Source: Onchocerca volvulus (taxonomy: Eukaryota > Nematoda > Chromadorea > Rhabditida > Onchocercidae). Taken from it: a stretch of 64,000 nt of DNA. The stretch is from contig HG738137.1 of the NCBI GenBank assembly GCA_000499405.2, positions 14,129,661 through 14,193,660 of the forward strand, given 5' to 3'. The position numbers and the translations under genes were made by a program. Each line of letters opens with the position of its first letter. Position 1 is the first letter of the stretch. Under the pieces are notes generated by a model. That model searched no databases and was not told where the DNA came from. It worked only from the letters and a program-made list of their open reading frames with translations. Positions 38,258 through 53,400 of this stretch are shown here, one piece after another.

Positions 38258-41200
38258 TTACAATACCCGCAATTGTCTTAACATAAATTGAAAAATTCGA
38301 AAACGTATAACCGGTCGACGTATAAAGGTTCGACAATATATCAGAATTATAATAGAGAAAATGAAGCCCCATAACAAGAAACCATAGTTCCGATCATTAA
38401 AATTTAACGGATGCGTTTGTTCAATATTATTTTCCACATTTGGATCGAAAAACTGGACGATTTCATGAAGCTGTAAAAATTGTAAAATGGAAAATTGGAA
38501 TTTTAAAAACCGTTTCTCTAGATATAAAATAAGATTGCAATAAACGGGAATAACCTGTGCAGAAGTTAGTTCTTTCGAAAGCTGATTTTCATCTAGAAAA
38601 TCTGAATGGTCATCCTTCAAACGATTGCGATTTAAATCTCTAAAATAATATTCAAATATAAATCAACATATGAATCAGGCATATGAATAATGGATAAGTA
38701 AATAGAGATGTATTACTATTAGATTTCAACCATTTAAATCTATTAATAATTAACATCAATTTGGTTACTTTGAGAAATATTAGTTGGTTAATTTAAGTAT
38801 CTTATCTCTCCACTAATAATGATTCAAAAGGTTCTGATTTGATGCAAAAGAACAACTAGGTAAATTAGATAGCAAGAAAATTATTATTAAGAAAAATAGA
38901 ATTCACTCAAGCATTAGCCAAACATTTCTAAGGATTTTGAATGTACATCCCTTAATCTGGTTTGTTAAGAAACAGATTTAACTGAAACCTTGAGATATTA
39001 CATGAACTTACGATGAAAGGGTGACATTGGTGATCGGCTGTGAAGTGGCAGTCCATAGAATGCGACATTTCGGATTTTCTCGATATACTGGTTCAGCATC
39101 CGATGAGATGTTCATTATAACCTATAAATTTCTGGGTAAATTAAAAACCTAATTAATTTCTGTAAGAGATTTAATTGCAATGATTTCTTGTCAACATTCT
39201 TAACTCTTTATGAGGAAATTTCTTTTCCCAATAAAATGATAAAATAGCGAAAATTTTCTAGGATTCCTATGGATTTTTCAAAGAAAAACAAAATTTAACT
39301 TGAATCGCTCAATTTTAATGATTAACTTCTAAATTACTTTTGAATATTTCGCGAAATTTGAATTAATCATTCTTTTTGGAAGTGGTAAGTTCTGCGAATA
39401 CTTCAAAGATAATGTAGTACCAGCCTGCAAATAAAAAGAAGTGTCATTCTTATATTATTAGAAATCATTCTATATGCATTTGTTTACAGAAATAGATGAT
39501 AGAAAGAGATTATAAATTTAAATAATTTAGTAAGAAATTCCACGTCCACGCTCAAATCGCTGATATGATCAAAGTATCATTGGACGGGAAGAAAGGAGAG
39601 ATAAAAGAAACATTATGTATAATAACTAGACAATAATAGCGTGAAACAACTAAATAATATGTACAGATTTTAGTGATAATATCGCTACTACATGTCTTAC
39701 CTGTGATGATTTATCCATACTTTGGAATATATAGGTTAGCATGATAAAATCTTTCATTTAATCAGTTCTTACTGTAATATAAACCATAAAGTAAAGACAG
39801 AAAAATAATGCTATATGAATGGAAAATATCAAGAAAAATGCTAACGGGTTCAAGTGACTGACGCAAACTTTCGATCAAATCACCTTCCAAAGCACTTTCA
39901 AGAAGTGCTTCCAATAAAAAGACACAACTCTTTGCATCCGATGTTGTGCCAACTTCAAGACATGTACTATCACCAAAAACTGCCACAAAACCAGACCTAA
40001 GTGTAAATTGATTAAAACATTCTAAAAAATACAAAAGTCTAAAAACTAGGAATAAATTTTCGTTAGTCAAAATAAGACAGGAAAAGTACGAAAAATGCAG
40101 CTTTATTTTCGCTAACAGAATGTGTACATCAACTGCAGAATCTTTTTATCAAATTGCTGAATAATAATATTTGTGCCTGACTTTAGTTTCTCCGATCTAA
40201 GAAAAAAAAAAAAGAAAATTTAGGATTCAAAAAAAAGAAATTATTAAATAAATATCTCAGAATCATTAAAAGTTGATCTAATCTGAGGCATAATACTACA
40301 GCCAACACACAGTAGTGGACACTATATCTAATATTTTAAATTTGTCATGATGTGCCTCATAACGCATATATAATCTATCAGTGTTTTACTGTATGTAAAC
40401 ACTTTGTTAATTATTTTATCGTATCAAGCAAATATTATATACTATAGATTACACTGATATGTTATACTATCAACAAAAATTCTTGAAAGAATAAAGAAAA
40501 AAACCCCGGGAAAATTTGCTATTTCGAATTCATAATTCTCCAAGACTGATTCATTCTTAATATTCCAACTTTATGAAACAATTCTTAAATAGCTAAGATA
40601 ATAAAAATGAATACATTTAATGCCACGGTATATTGTGCTTATTGCTCATGTTTTCGATGGATAATTTTTTTATAAAACACTTTCGAATGAATCAATTTCG
40701 AACTTACGTTTTCGATAAAATGTCATTTTTGTAATATAGGAAAATGGCTTCTTCATGCAATTGGTTGGTTTTTTCATCTACTATCATCTCTGCGCCCTAA
40801 AAGACTCTCAATATCAAAACCCATTAATTTATTTAATGCAAACTGTTTTTAAATCCTTGCTATTAAGCTTATGTATTGTTACAAATTTTATGGATTGCTT
40901 CAAAAACAAGAAATATGAATGAATTTGCATGAATTAATGGATTTCAAAAGTTGGAGCAAAAACTTTTCTTGAATAAAGTTATTTGACGCAAACAAATACC
41001 TCGTGTTGCTTTTTCCAATTTTTCTGAAATATCTTTTAATACTGACTAAAATATTAGATAAAGTTTAAATCTGGAAAAATAATTCACCAAATCAATTAAA
41101 TTTGATAATGCAATGAGGGCATGAGGTGGAGCATTAGATATTGATGTTCCCGACAAGTATTTCATTTGTGTATGTCCTATAGTAGCGATACCATCTAGAA

Positions 41201-44200
41201 CCTGTAAATCGATTCGATTCTGTCTTTCCAAAAAGAAATTTTATTGCTTTGAGCAAAACTAATAAAAAATTAGCTAGGCCATTGAACTGGAAGTAATTTT
41301 TTCCAGAATTTTGATAAATGATTACAATAAAATTTTAAGCTAAAAATAGTTTTTTCAATTCAAGAAAAAAAAATCTTACAAGAGCGCTTAATGAGATATT
41401 CCATTCCTTAAGAAGATCATTTAAAGCTGGTAAATTTGTTCCTCCTGTCTCTGGTTGCCACCACTGCCTGAAACATTAATCTTATTGTTTAAAAAAAAAA
41501 AAAAATGCCTTTTAAGAAACCCTGAAGATTTTTGAGAGACACTTGACTTTAATTCAATTGCTTTTTCAGAAATCTTTATCCTGTGCACATGATTACGAAA
41601 GTAAATAGAAAAAAAAAAAGAATGTACGTAAAATATGAAAAAAGAAAAATTCAAATTCAAAGATCTATTTGCGTACTTTCTACATCCTAAGTTCTTTGAT
41701 AATGGAAATCTAAACATTTTCAAGCATTTTTTATCAGTCACAGTAATTCTTGATAATAAAATGTATATTGGGTTAAGAATAATTTGCCAGTTAGTAATCC
41801 TGTAACCAGAGGACAGGAAGTGTTTGTCAAGATTCTCAGTATTGACACTGTTAAAAATAGAATGAGCTTGAATATTAAAAGGTGTGTAAGTAACCCTTGG
41901 CAAGTATATTCTTCTGAAATGGATTTAATTTGGTATTAAGCAAATTTTGTCCCAAAAATTTTTTTTTTTATTTTGCTCGAAACTTCAAAGATATATGTCC
42001 ATTTTGGTTAAACTAATCAGGAGCTCATAAGTTTATGTAACAATGAGATGATAAGTTCTATGAAAATAAATTTCCTCAATTCAATTTGAAAACTTGCAAA
42101 GTCATTTCAAAATATTAAAACACGATAATACGAAAAACTAACGTACTTCGTATTTTCATCCATAAATCGAATTTTATCAATTACGGATGTATTGTACCAA
42201 TCCGCGAAAATGATCAAATTCAAATTAGCATTATTTACTTCGTCATAAAGCTTCTGCCGCTCAATAGGGAAGAATTCATCCTCCGGATCGATAATCAAGT
42301 AAGCTGAATACTGGCTCAAATCCACACAGGTAAGTGGTTCGCCTAATATCTGACGAAAATTGATATATTTGAAGATTTTATTTCACTTTAAAAATATATC
42401 ATTTATTGCTTTCAACAGAAGTAGAATTGAAAAAAAAAATGAAAAAAAAAATAAAACGCTGGAATTATGCAGATGTTAAAAATCCTTATTACACAACATA
42501 AACCTGACATAGCTGAGCAATATTTCAGAAAAGAGATTTCTAAGGCCACTCTCAAACGCTTGTTTTAATATCCTACTAATTAAGCAAGCAATGTAATTAA
42601 CTTCCTATCTTAACACAGTGAAACTGCATTGGTTTTGAATATAAGAAATTAATTTGATATAAATTAACTTACAATGTTCTTGTCAAAACTAATCCATTAA
42701 AATTTATAACATTTAATCACGTTGAAGGAAAAAAATTTGAAATAGGAACATGCTGAAGAAGTTTTCTGAGATTAAATAAATGCCTATTCTTTTCCTTGTT
42801 TCTCACGTTGTTAAAAAACATTAAAATTTTAAAATCATATCATTTTAAATTTAATGATTGAATTAAAATCCTGAAATTTAATTCTACCTCAATGTAATAG
42901 CCACTGCTCCGAAGATGCTGATAAAGAGTTTTGAAGTTAGTATGCGGATGGTCAGCATTCCAATCTAATATATTCGCCTTATCACGTAAATCATCACGTG
43001 GGAAATATCCTGGTGGATAACACATATTTCGATATTGATCCCACAGCAACCGCTGACTAAATGCTCAATTAATTACTTTTTGTTTTCTATAAATTCAGTT
43101 CATTGGATTAAATCTGTTTTTGACTTTCCTTGGTATTTTTTTCCTCCGGTTTCTCACTCTCAATTTTGAATCCTCAACTTCATTTATTTATTTGAACAAA
43201 CAAAATGAATTGGAAAATAAAATAGTATACATATTTAAAATTCAAAAGAAAACCAAGTTGAAAAAGAGAAACAATTTGTAAGAGTGGTTAAAGCCAACCT
43301 TCTTGGGGGCGTTGGAATGATACGAACTCGTATTAGGAATACCGCAGTTGAATATTTTTGTCCACCTCGTTCTTCTGACTGCAATGAAATTTAATATTTT
43401 AATTTAAAAAGAAAAAATATTAAGAGAAGTTTAAAAATCGATTCTGCAATTATAAAAGGGCAAAAGTTGTCATTTTAGATGTCATTCATCAAAAAAATAT
43501 TTATACTAAGATTCATTGGTCATATTTAATTATGCCGATGTTTGATCGATTGACCATTTAATGCTTAATTTCGAAAAAGATCTATATATACTCACAACAA
43601 CTAATAATCTAGAAAAACGAAGAAAAGAAAACAAATCTACCATTACTGTAACAGTGATTCGTCCGCTTGCAGTTCCATCATAATTAACTCCGTTAGGCAT
43701 AACACTTATTGCAATTGCCATATAACCTGACCATGGCCATAAGAGATCGGAATACATTATTGAAACATTCAGCAAATCACCATTTTCGTCCAAAAATGGC
43801 TCCCATATCGGCTAAATGACTTGTTCTTTTCAACTTTAGAAGATTACATTGAAATTAGTTTAAAATAACATGCATATTTCTAATAGTATACTTACTTCTT
43901 CCATTATTCGACCAGATACACCCATCCCATTGATGATCGTCACCTGTAATTTAATATAACATTATAATGTAATATAAATAATCGTAAACATAACTTTAAA
44001 GATAATCGTACACATGACTTTCCTGTTTGGAATAGAATTAACTAAAATTAACAATAAGCTATGTTAATTTTTTTTAGGTATCTTTAAGTCCCGGACCTCC
44101 GTTTATTCCAAGTAGGTAAACGTGATCGCTATTAAATAACTATATGAAATGTATTCATTATATGACATCTTCCCATTAATATGTAGAATAACTTAAATTA

Positions 44201-47200
44201 ATGATGGTCGGTATAGCAGAAGCGTAAATTGGTTGACTGCAATATGGCCACATATAAGGACATTCATTGAAATCGATATATGGTGGAATCAATCTAAAAC
44301 AATTTTTTCAAGGAATTATTCTTTTATGTAGTAAAAAAAAATTTTTAACTCTATTTTGGTGTTATCTATTTTGGCTGGCAAAATTTACATTTAAATATCT
44401 GTTAAATTCAGACCAATGAAAATGGAACTCTGAATTCAGCACACTGTTTTTCTTTACAATTATTTGTTAGTTTCTATACTTGGAATCTTTTTTTTTTTTC
44501 TGTTTAGAAAAAGAATTTGAGCAAAAGATTTACGAATCTCACAAATCAATATGACGTAAGTGAAATAGTAAAATTGTATGTAAAATTTTTCATTATTTAG
44601 TAATAAAGTTCATTATTTCATCAAAATAGCTTGAAATCTAACTATACCTTATTTCAAACACATGGAACGAAACAAAATTATTACGTGATTCGTGGAGAAT
44701 ATCGTCGCATGAATTGGAATGATGCAAGAATGTTCATTTTGCCAGCACCTTGTTCAAATATCGTTGCCACATTGGGAAGTCTGGTTGCACCTTCGATTAA
44801 TGCCTGCTTTACAACTGCTGGATTCCACAGACGTTTATCTTCGATACCACTGCAAATTTGATGTAAAAAAAAAGTGAAAGATCTTGACATCAATTTGTTT
44901 TAATTTCTGAATATGAAAACTTAAACCTTAAATTCCAAAATTTTCTTAAAGACAGAATTTGGAAAATATTGTATCAAGTTTTTGGAAAATTTTCCCATAA
45001 TTTTCAAAAAAAAAACGAAGACTAGCTCTCATCAATAATATTTTACCTCAGCATTACAGCAACTGCTCCGGCTACTACAGGTGATGCAACGGAAGTACCA
45101 GAAAGGGCACGACAATCACCATTTAAAGCAGAACCATAGACAGAAGCACCATAGGAAACTATGTCCGGTTTAATTCGTCCATAACCACCTGCCGAAAATA
45201 AGATCACAAATATCTGATTAAATTTCAACTATAAAACCGAAAATTTCAAACACATACAGAGGCATTCCTGCATTTTGAACCATTTTCTATTATTGGCCAT
45301 ATCAATAAATTCAGTAGAAAACTATTAAGGCCTTTGAAAAACTTTTTACGAAAAATTGTCTCACCTGGCAGTTCCCAAGTAGTCATTCCACGTGAAGAAA
45401 AACGAGCAATTTTTGAGTCAGCATTTATACCACCAACACCAATGACATCCATCTGATCCGCTGGATTGTTAAGAGTCCTAGAAAATCGGATATTTGTTTC
45501 TGTGAGAAGTAGGAAAATAAGAAAAGTTCGTTCCTATTCTTTGTTCTATATCATATCAATATTAAAGTTTTGAAACTTACTCGGTACTCTTCTATCCTTT
45601 AAAATAATTTAAGAAGTTGGTGTGATATTTCCTCATTAAAAAATTCGAAAAATTTACCCAAATTTTGGTCCATCATTTCCAATTCCTGAAATGAGAATAA
45701 TTCCATTTGCGGTTAATTCCCATACCTTATCCATAAATGGAAGATCAGTAAAATCTGGACCACCAATACTAAAAGCAGCAAATTATTACTCGTTTCGTTT
45801 TAAATTATATTACAAGTATATTTCAAATTTTTTAAATAGGTATTTTTAAAGAAGGTATTAATGTCATTTTTATTTATCTCTATAAGACCATTCGAAAGAG
45901 TAATCAAATTACCTCAGATTCAGAATATTTATACCCCGCAATATAGCATGATTGAAAGCATCAAGAAACCAGGCAGTAAATGAAACCTGAAATAAAAAAA
46001 TCGAATATCCAATTTTGCAAACAATGACTTCATTCCAGTTGTGGATAAAATTCCTTCTTATGATTTCAGTAGATTTTAGAAATATCAAGTGAATAAATTT
46101 AATGACATATCTTAGCTACTGGTACGAATATCATAGCTGTACTTTTTGTCTAAATGATCAACCTCAAACATCGATAAGAATACTAATGAAGAATGTAAAC
46201 ATTTTCGACAGTATTAATCAAAAATGATAGGCATTTCAAAAATCATATTCGATGCAATACATTGGTTTATTGATTACAAATCAAAGGAATTCAAAAACAT
46301 ACTTGTTTCTTCGTAAAAACTTTATAAGCATAAATGCTAGCAGCAGGAGCAAATCCATCACATTTATGATCTGAACTAGCTATTAGACCAGCAACAAAAG
46401 TGCCATGACCAAGCCCTAAATTGTAATATATTGTTTAATTCGTTTTATTTTAAAAGAATTTTTAAAACGAAATGCGAAAACTTTAATTAATGCTTGAAAA
46501 TAATATATAAAAATTAGATAATATGCTCATTTAATGTAGTTTGATCACCATCATCAGCAGTTTGCTCGTTTGTCCAATCAGTACGCTCGACAATTTGCCG
46601 GAAATGAGGATGATTTTTGCCAAGACCCGTATCAAAAACTGCAACTTTTACCCCTTGTCCTATAAACGGCTTGCCATTAAGGAAAACTTTAATTTCTTCA
46701 GTTGTATATGAATTTTCATATATGAAAAAATATGAAGTTGAATCATAAAATCATATTATCAATTTTTGGCCTTTTATTTTTGTCTTAATTATTAGAATCG
46801 GTAGGATTATCAACATTTTTCGAGACATGATTACTAGGACTACTTGAACTTCAATGTACTATTCTCGATGTTATTGATATGCTAACATATGTAAAGTTCA
46901 AATATTCTAGACATAAGTATAACTTCTGAGCCAGTATCTATAAAAGATCTTTATATATGTATACCTAATTTTTATCTATAAATCAGATAGAAAATCCAAA
47001 TCTTCATTTAAAAAACATGATAATTCGAAAATAATACCTTTATATCCCATATCCCATAATTTATCAATATCAAGTAGCTTGGTAACATGACGAATTTCGG
47101 TACCACCAGAATGACGTCTTCGGGTCAATAATTGCTTTTTAGGTAACGCTGCTGTGAAACGATTATTACTGGTAACACGTTTTACATGAATGGATCGTTG

Positions 47201-48287
47201 TAGTGATTCTACAAAGTTGGTCGAATTGCATGCTGATACCTAAATGCTTGCATTAGCGTAAAATTATCTAGAAAAAAAAAAGTAGTAATAACTTCAGCTT
47301 CTATCTTTAGACCGATCATTTTTTTTTTCGAATCTTAATTTCATCTTTTAAGAAAAATTATTGAAAAGATTCACTTGGAGTTTAAAATTTGAAACTCATT
47401 GAAAATTTCTAAATTTAAGTTTAAAATTGGATAAAAAACCAGTGTTCATGGATTAAATTCATTTCAGCATAATCAATTTTGATAATAATCATAATATATA
47501 TTACTTCGACAACGTCAAAATCGCTTAACAAAATAGGTCTGGGTTCGATATTTATTGTAATTTTTACGGTTTTCTTAAGTATGCTATAACGAATATCCGT
47601 TCTATAATATCCATCATACGTTACGATATATGCTGCAATTTTAAATTGTTGAACTAATATTTAAAGAAAAAATGCAAGATAGAAATACATTATTCGATTA
47701 ATTTATTCCATCTAAATTTTTAATTTGAAAAATTTGAGCTCCAAGATTCATTTTTGATAATTAAATTAAAATATTCGACAAAAAGTATGGCACAAATAGC
47801 TCAGTTTTTTCTTATCCTTTTTTTGTCCTTTTTTTCTTTTTTCTTTCATCTTTCTGAAATTTTATTTACCACATAATGAATTGCAATTTCGTCAAAAAAT
47901 AAGAAAATAAAAATAATATACAATCGAATTAAAATCGATTAATAATGATCGGCTAACCGAACTGGATATTATCTTTCTTTTTTTTTAAATTTAAATAACA
48001 TTTTTCTATGGTTTCCCTAATTTATAAACAAATGCGATTGCCAATTAGAATTCTTCCGGTTTTTCACATTCGCCCATTTTCTCTTTTATTCATTGAAAAA
48101 AAAAAATCAGTACTAATATGTAAAGTAAAAAAAAAAAGAATTATCCAATTCCAATAAACTTATTATTACTACACAGTTCGACCATACTTTTTCCGTTCTT
48201 TTTTTTTTTTTTTTTGATGGAATTACAATTCATTATATTGAAAATGGAATTTGTAAAAATAATGAAAATAAAGAAACAAACAAACAT
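38258..48287 (-). CDS. MBTPS1: Membrane-bound transcription factor site-1 protease (subtilisin-like)
   Basis: Twenty-five exons give about 993 residues: 48287-48188, 47632-47505, 47239-47038, 46659-46549, 46415-46303, 45986-45913, 45768-45658, 45477-45365, 45188-45047, 44849-44685, 44293-44197, 43943-43896, 43811-43647, 43378-43299, 43056-42888, 42349-42147, 41467-41380, 41201-41088, 41023-41000, 40796-40708, 39996-39846, 39424-39338, 39121-39012, 38639-38555, 38470-38258. The family cuts SREBP and ATF6 in the Golgi lumen. The catalytic triad is Asp153 (AVFDTGL), His184 (LGHGTFVAG) and Ser350 (SGTSVASP), with oxyanion Asn274. Spacing matches human S1P within one residue. A hydrophobic N-terminal signal, a short prodomain ending near [10 protein letters not shown], and one C-terminal membrane segment ([14 protein letters not shown]) with a basic tail complete the layout. 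The first exon is inferred from signal and phase. The donor after 44197 is unresolved. Confidence 0.95.
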
Positions 48288-50418
48288 TCTGCTTCGATAA
48301 TCGAACACGATGATCGGGTTAAATGATGAATATAAATTAGCATGATGCATGATGCAATCCAATTAGTAAGCATTGATTTTTATTTCCAAAAAAAAGGAGA
48401 TTTTTTTTTTGTAACATCGATTTTGATCAATTTTTCTGTTGAAATAATCCGATATTGAGACTTGTGTCAATCATAATTTTTCTGTTTTATTTTGCAATTA
48501 TAACAATGAAGCTTTCATTTTTGTCAGCCAAATGATCGTCGTCATATATTGTTGCATCTATAATAGATATTATTACTTCAAAAAAAAAAAAAAAAAGTAC
48601 TTTGATAAACATGCAATTACTTCAATTCAGATAATATACTGCCTTATGTATAAATCAGTTATATCTAATCACTTTCGATTGCAAAAATTTTCAAATTTTA
48701 ATCAATAATAAGTACAACCAACAATATATTAATTGTGATGAATATCAAATTCAAATCAATACAATCCATCCTGAGATTTAAGATAACAATTCATACAAAG
48801 ATTTGAGATATCAAAATCAATATTTCTAAAATTATTCAATCCTCATTATTCCTTATTAACAATTACGATCGATTCTTAAAAATCTTCCTTATCATTTTTT
48901 AATATTAAATATTCGTATCATAAATCAGCACTTCCTGCCATTTCATGCATTTTTTTTTCCCTTACCAAAATACTCTCGAATTTTCCCGGTTTATTCCAAA
49001 ACGATAGTATAAACCTCTTTTTTTTCGTACCTTTCTCTCTTATCATTTATTCCCGACAGTATCAGCAACAGTTTACCACTCATTATCCTCTTTCTTGGAT
49101 AGACCATATTTGGGTGTCATCATGAAAACACTGCAAAAACAATGTTGGAAAAATTAAAATACACGCATTTTATTGAGGTTGCAGAAAATAAACACATACA
49201 CGCACACACACATATTTATATGTTATATAATATATATATATATATATATATTCATAACGATATATAAAATCCTGAGAAAACTGTAACATTAAATTTAAAA
49301 AAAAAAAAAAATCATTTCATTTCATATCTTTACTTTCTTTTCTTTGCCACGGAAAATAATAAAATTCGAAAATAAAGAAATGAAAAAGTTGTAGAAAAAT
49401 TTAACTGGACATCCAGTGCAATGCGACAGTAGCTAATTAATTGCTTATCATTGTCCAAATATCGTCAAAGATGACGAAAAAACCTCGAAATTTTGATAGG
49501 CAAAAAAGATATTGATTGATATATTTCAACAGACTATCAAAATCCTATCTAAACCAGTAATTTGATTAAATTTGGTCAACAGCTAATAAATGGAACCTAA
49601 TTCAAAATATAATGATAGTCATTCGGTAAAATGAATAAAGCGGATATCCGAATAATAGTTGTCATACAATTTAACAAAGGTGAAATGCATAAATAAATCA
49701 AGCATTATTGAAATCTAGAAAAAAAAATGTAGCAATCGAAATGACATACACAACAAGGAAATACTATATGTTAGTAATAATGATAACCTGAACATATAAA
49801 ATGCACAAAACAGTACATTAATAACAATGATAACCTAAACTGAGAAAAGAACGACTCGGTTTCTAATTTAATTATAACTTAAAGTCAGTGAATCGATATA
49901 GAAATATACCGTCTTATTACTTTTTTATCATTAACTAATGGCTATAATTGAATCATTCATGATTTTATATTTGCATATTATTTATTTATCAATGACCACA
50001 AATTCTTGGGATCGTAATATCCGAAATGATACTACAAATATCGCAACGAAAAACGAAGAATGAACACAAATCTAAATTCAATAATACTTAAATAATTGAA
50101 AATTTTGGGAACAAAATTAGCGAATAAATCTCACAATTAATTTTTCACAGGGAAAAAAAAACTTGTAACATATGGACAAAAGTTTCTTAATAATCTCTAA
50201 CCTTGTCATTACAATATCAGACCTGTGAAGGAACATAGAGGATAATTCAGCAAACTGAATCTTACAATATAAAATAATTCAGCAAACTGCAGATATTCTA
50301 AAACATTTCTATAACTCTTTTCTTTAATTCATTCTTTAATTCACTAAGCGAATAATTCCATGTACTCGGAGTTATTCAGAAAATCAGAAAAAAACTGAAG
50401 TAAATGAAAAAGACAAAT
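48288..50418. other. Intergenic: site-1 protease upstream region and phosphatase 3' flank
   Basis: About 2.1 kb. It includes the presumed protease promoter and a compound (CA)n/(TA)n tract at about 49198-49251. No other exon, RNA gene or mobile element could be supported. Confidence 0.45.
49198..49251. repeat. Compound (CA)n-(TA)n microsatellite
   Basis: A short CA-rich tract (cacacacaca) passes through tatttatatg into an uninterrupted TA tract. Confidence 0.85.
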
Positions 50419-53400
50419 TTATGTTTCACTAGTCATTTTATTATTCTTCTTTGAACTTTCACCAATACATTGCTCGTTCAGAATTTGTGACATTGCCGCA
50501 TGTATAACATCTGGGCATGACACAAAACAACAACGACTCTCGTCACCAACGATTTGTTTCACTTCTTCACGTAACGACATTTTCGTACCAACAAATATTG
50601 CCATTACACCCTGCAATAAAAAATGTTTTTTTTTTTGGGGGGGGGGAAAAATTGAAATTTAAATTAGTTCATTCAAATTTTGCCTGAATAGTTATATTCA
50701 ATAAGTGATATAATCCAGTAAATGCTCAACAATTGCAGCAAATGAATTCTCTTCTGCAAGTTAATGCGGAATATGTAAGTCGTGCAATAGCAATACTACA
50801 AGATTCATCTCATTAAATATGATTCTTCGGGAATTATTCATATACGCATTTCAATCTTTATTTTTCAAGCTTTTCTTCGCTCCAGATATCAATAAATAAA
50901 TAGAATTAAGAAAAAAATCTCACATCTGGATTTTGTTTTGCTGCTTGTCGAATCATAGGCATATCAGATAAAGTATCGCCGCAAATTAAAACTTTTCCCG
51001 GTGTGTTTAATGAATCGCCCAAACTTTTTATCAAACGATCTACTCCATCGGCTTTATTCCATACGATCCCCGAATTGTGTGCAACTACTTCAACTTCTAG
51101 TTCTGTGGATGGATCAAATACCAATATCTTAAAAAATGATCTAGCTTGAATTTTCTAGAAAAAGTAAAAGCTGGATTTTCGAAATAACTTGATGAAAAAA
51201 AGAACAATAAAAACAAATGGATCATCAGAACCATCAGCCATAATAAAGCAATTAAGTAAAGCGAATTAGTACAATATAAAGCAATCATATTTCTCTTAAT
51301 TCTTGATTGCTTTTATAAAATGTTACCTGCAAATATTCCTTGCTTGATTTGAGATACCAAATTTAAAATGCCTACCTGACTATTAGGATCCACACGATGC
51401 ATTCGTTCCTTTATAGCCATTTGATATTTATCGGATAATTCGGAAGTTACATGATGGCATACAGTTTGAACACCAAATGTTAGTCGATCTACTTTTCGTT
51501 GCACGCCGCTTCCAACAAGTGCAAATGGAGCATAATCCGAGGAATGCAGCAAATCTCTCATCTGGAATGATGTAATCATTTATTTGCACTTATATTTATT
51601 ACAATTAATAAAAATCAACAATTAAAATGAACTATAAATAACAGAAGACGAGAGAATGGAAAAAACATGCAAGAAAAACCTCGCCTAAATCGAAAAATCT
51701 AGAAAAATCAAAAGAGAAATGTGCAACATACTTCCTCGTCCAAACGCTGCAACGCATTGAATCCTGCATCCGTAATGCCATCTTCATGGACAACACGTTT
51801 GCCGGAAAGCCACCATTCACGACCCCATGAACCGCTGAACATTACAGGACCATCAATTGGCATAGCTGTTAAATCGAGTATTCCTGGACCACGTAATGGG
51901 CCTGCGGTCAACACAGCACATATACGAGTGAAATGATCCGCGAACCGAGTTATTCCAACTGCACTGTACACAGGCTGTAAAAATAAAATTTGATGAAAAA
52001 AAAAAAAAAAAAAGAAAAAAGCAATCAGCAAAAAAAAATATAACAGTAGAATTCAAATTCTAGATCTAAGAAAACCATTTCAAAGTAAAGATTTCGTAGT
52101 TCGAATCAATGCAAGCCTTTTTATTCTTTTTTATTTAGATGGCAAAATTGCTGCTAATTCTCAAATAGAGAAAAAAAAAAAGATTCTGCACATCTGTTCA
52201 ACAAATATCAATAGCTAAGATGTGTGTTCTAGATTCCAAAAAGTTCTCTAATGCGAACCCTATGTACAACCTAAGTATGAAATAAAATTAAATGATTTCT
52301 GAGAAAATTACCTGAAGATTAGTTGCATATTGTGAACAGTAGTCTTTCATTGTACCATCCCAGTCCGTGATAAATATTGGTTTCTTGCCAGTAATTGCTT
52401 CCGAATTAACAAATGTGCGAAGAAAACTAAAAGAATCGTTATCCATAAATGTTCCTTAATTTTTTCGTCCGACAAACTTGTAACGAATAGTCCCGCGAAG
52501 AAAAAGATAGCAAATAGTTTCAGAAACTTACCTCACAGTATTTTCATATTCTTTCATAAATTTTTCTTCACCATCCGGATGGTAATTTGCAAGAATTGAA
52601 ATCAAATCGAGTCGAGACATTATGATTGGCCATGATAAACTTGGTTCTTCCTTTCGGATATGTGTCAGTATTTCGAGATATTTCAAGTCTTTCTGAAAGT
52701 AAAATGCTTTTCCGAACTTTAAAATATAAAATGCTGTTTTCTTCAAGTATTGGCGAAATAAAAACTTTTGGCATTTTGAAACGAAAAATGTTTTCCTTCA
52801 TACTTTTTTAAGGACGAAAGTATCGTTTTTCGCAAGCTTATAATAAATCCTACAAAATATTTAAGATAGAAATAAGAATACCTAAAATGAAAAAGATCAG
52901 CAATAATGATACGGCAATCGAACAATTTACTACAGTTATACAAATAATAAAAAAAGAAAAAAAACAAACACACTTCAAGACCTTTCGTTTCATCTCTGAT
53001 ATTCACACTCAATTTTGTTGTAAGTGTGCACATTTCACGTTGAAACGAATGCGTCTGATTGTCAGTTAGCCTTTCATAAGCTCGTTTCAATATCTCAATA
53101 TCATCTTCCTTCAAATCTTTTTCATTTAGCAAGGCAATAACTATCATACGTCGCGTTTCTTGCATCTGGAAATACGAATATAACAGATGATTATAACGGA
53201 TTATGACATATAAAAAGATTTTAACGAAATACTACTAGCAAGCTCTTATTATATAAAAAGTAAAAAATGAAATAACTTGAAAAAAAATTTCATATATTCA
53301 AGTTTATAAAAAATCCAAAAAAAAAAAAAAGAAAAAAAAAAGAAAAGACGAAGTTTTCATCAAATTATACGAAAGAAGAATAAGGAGTGTTGATCCGTCG

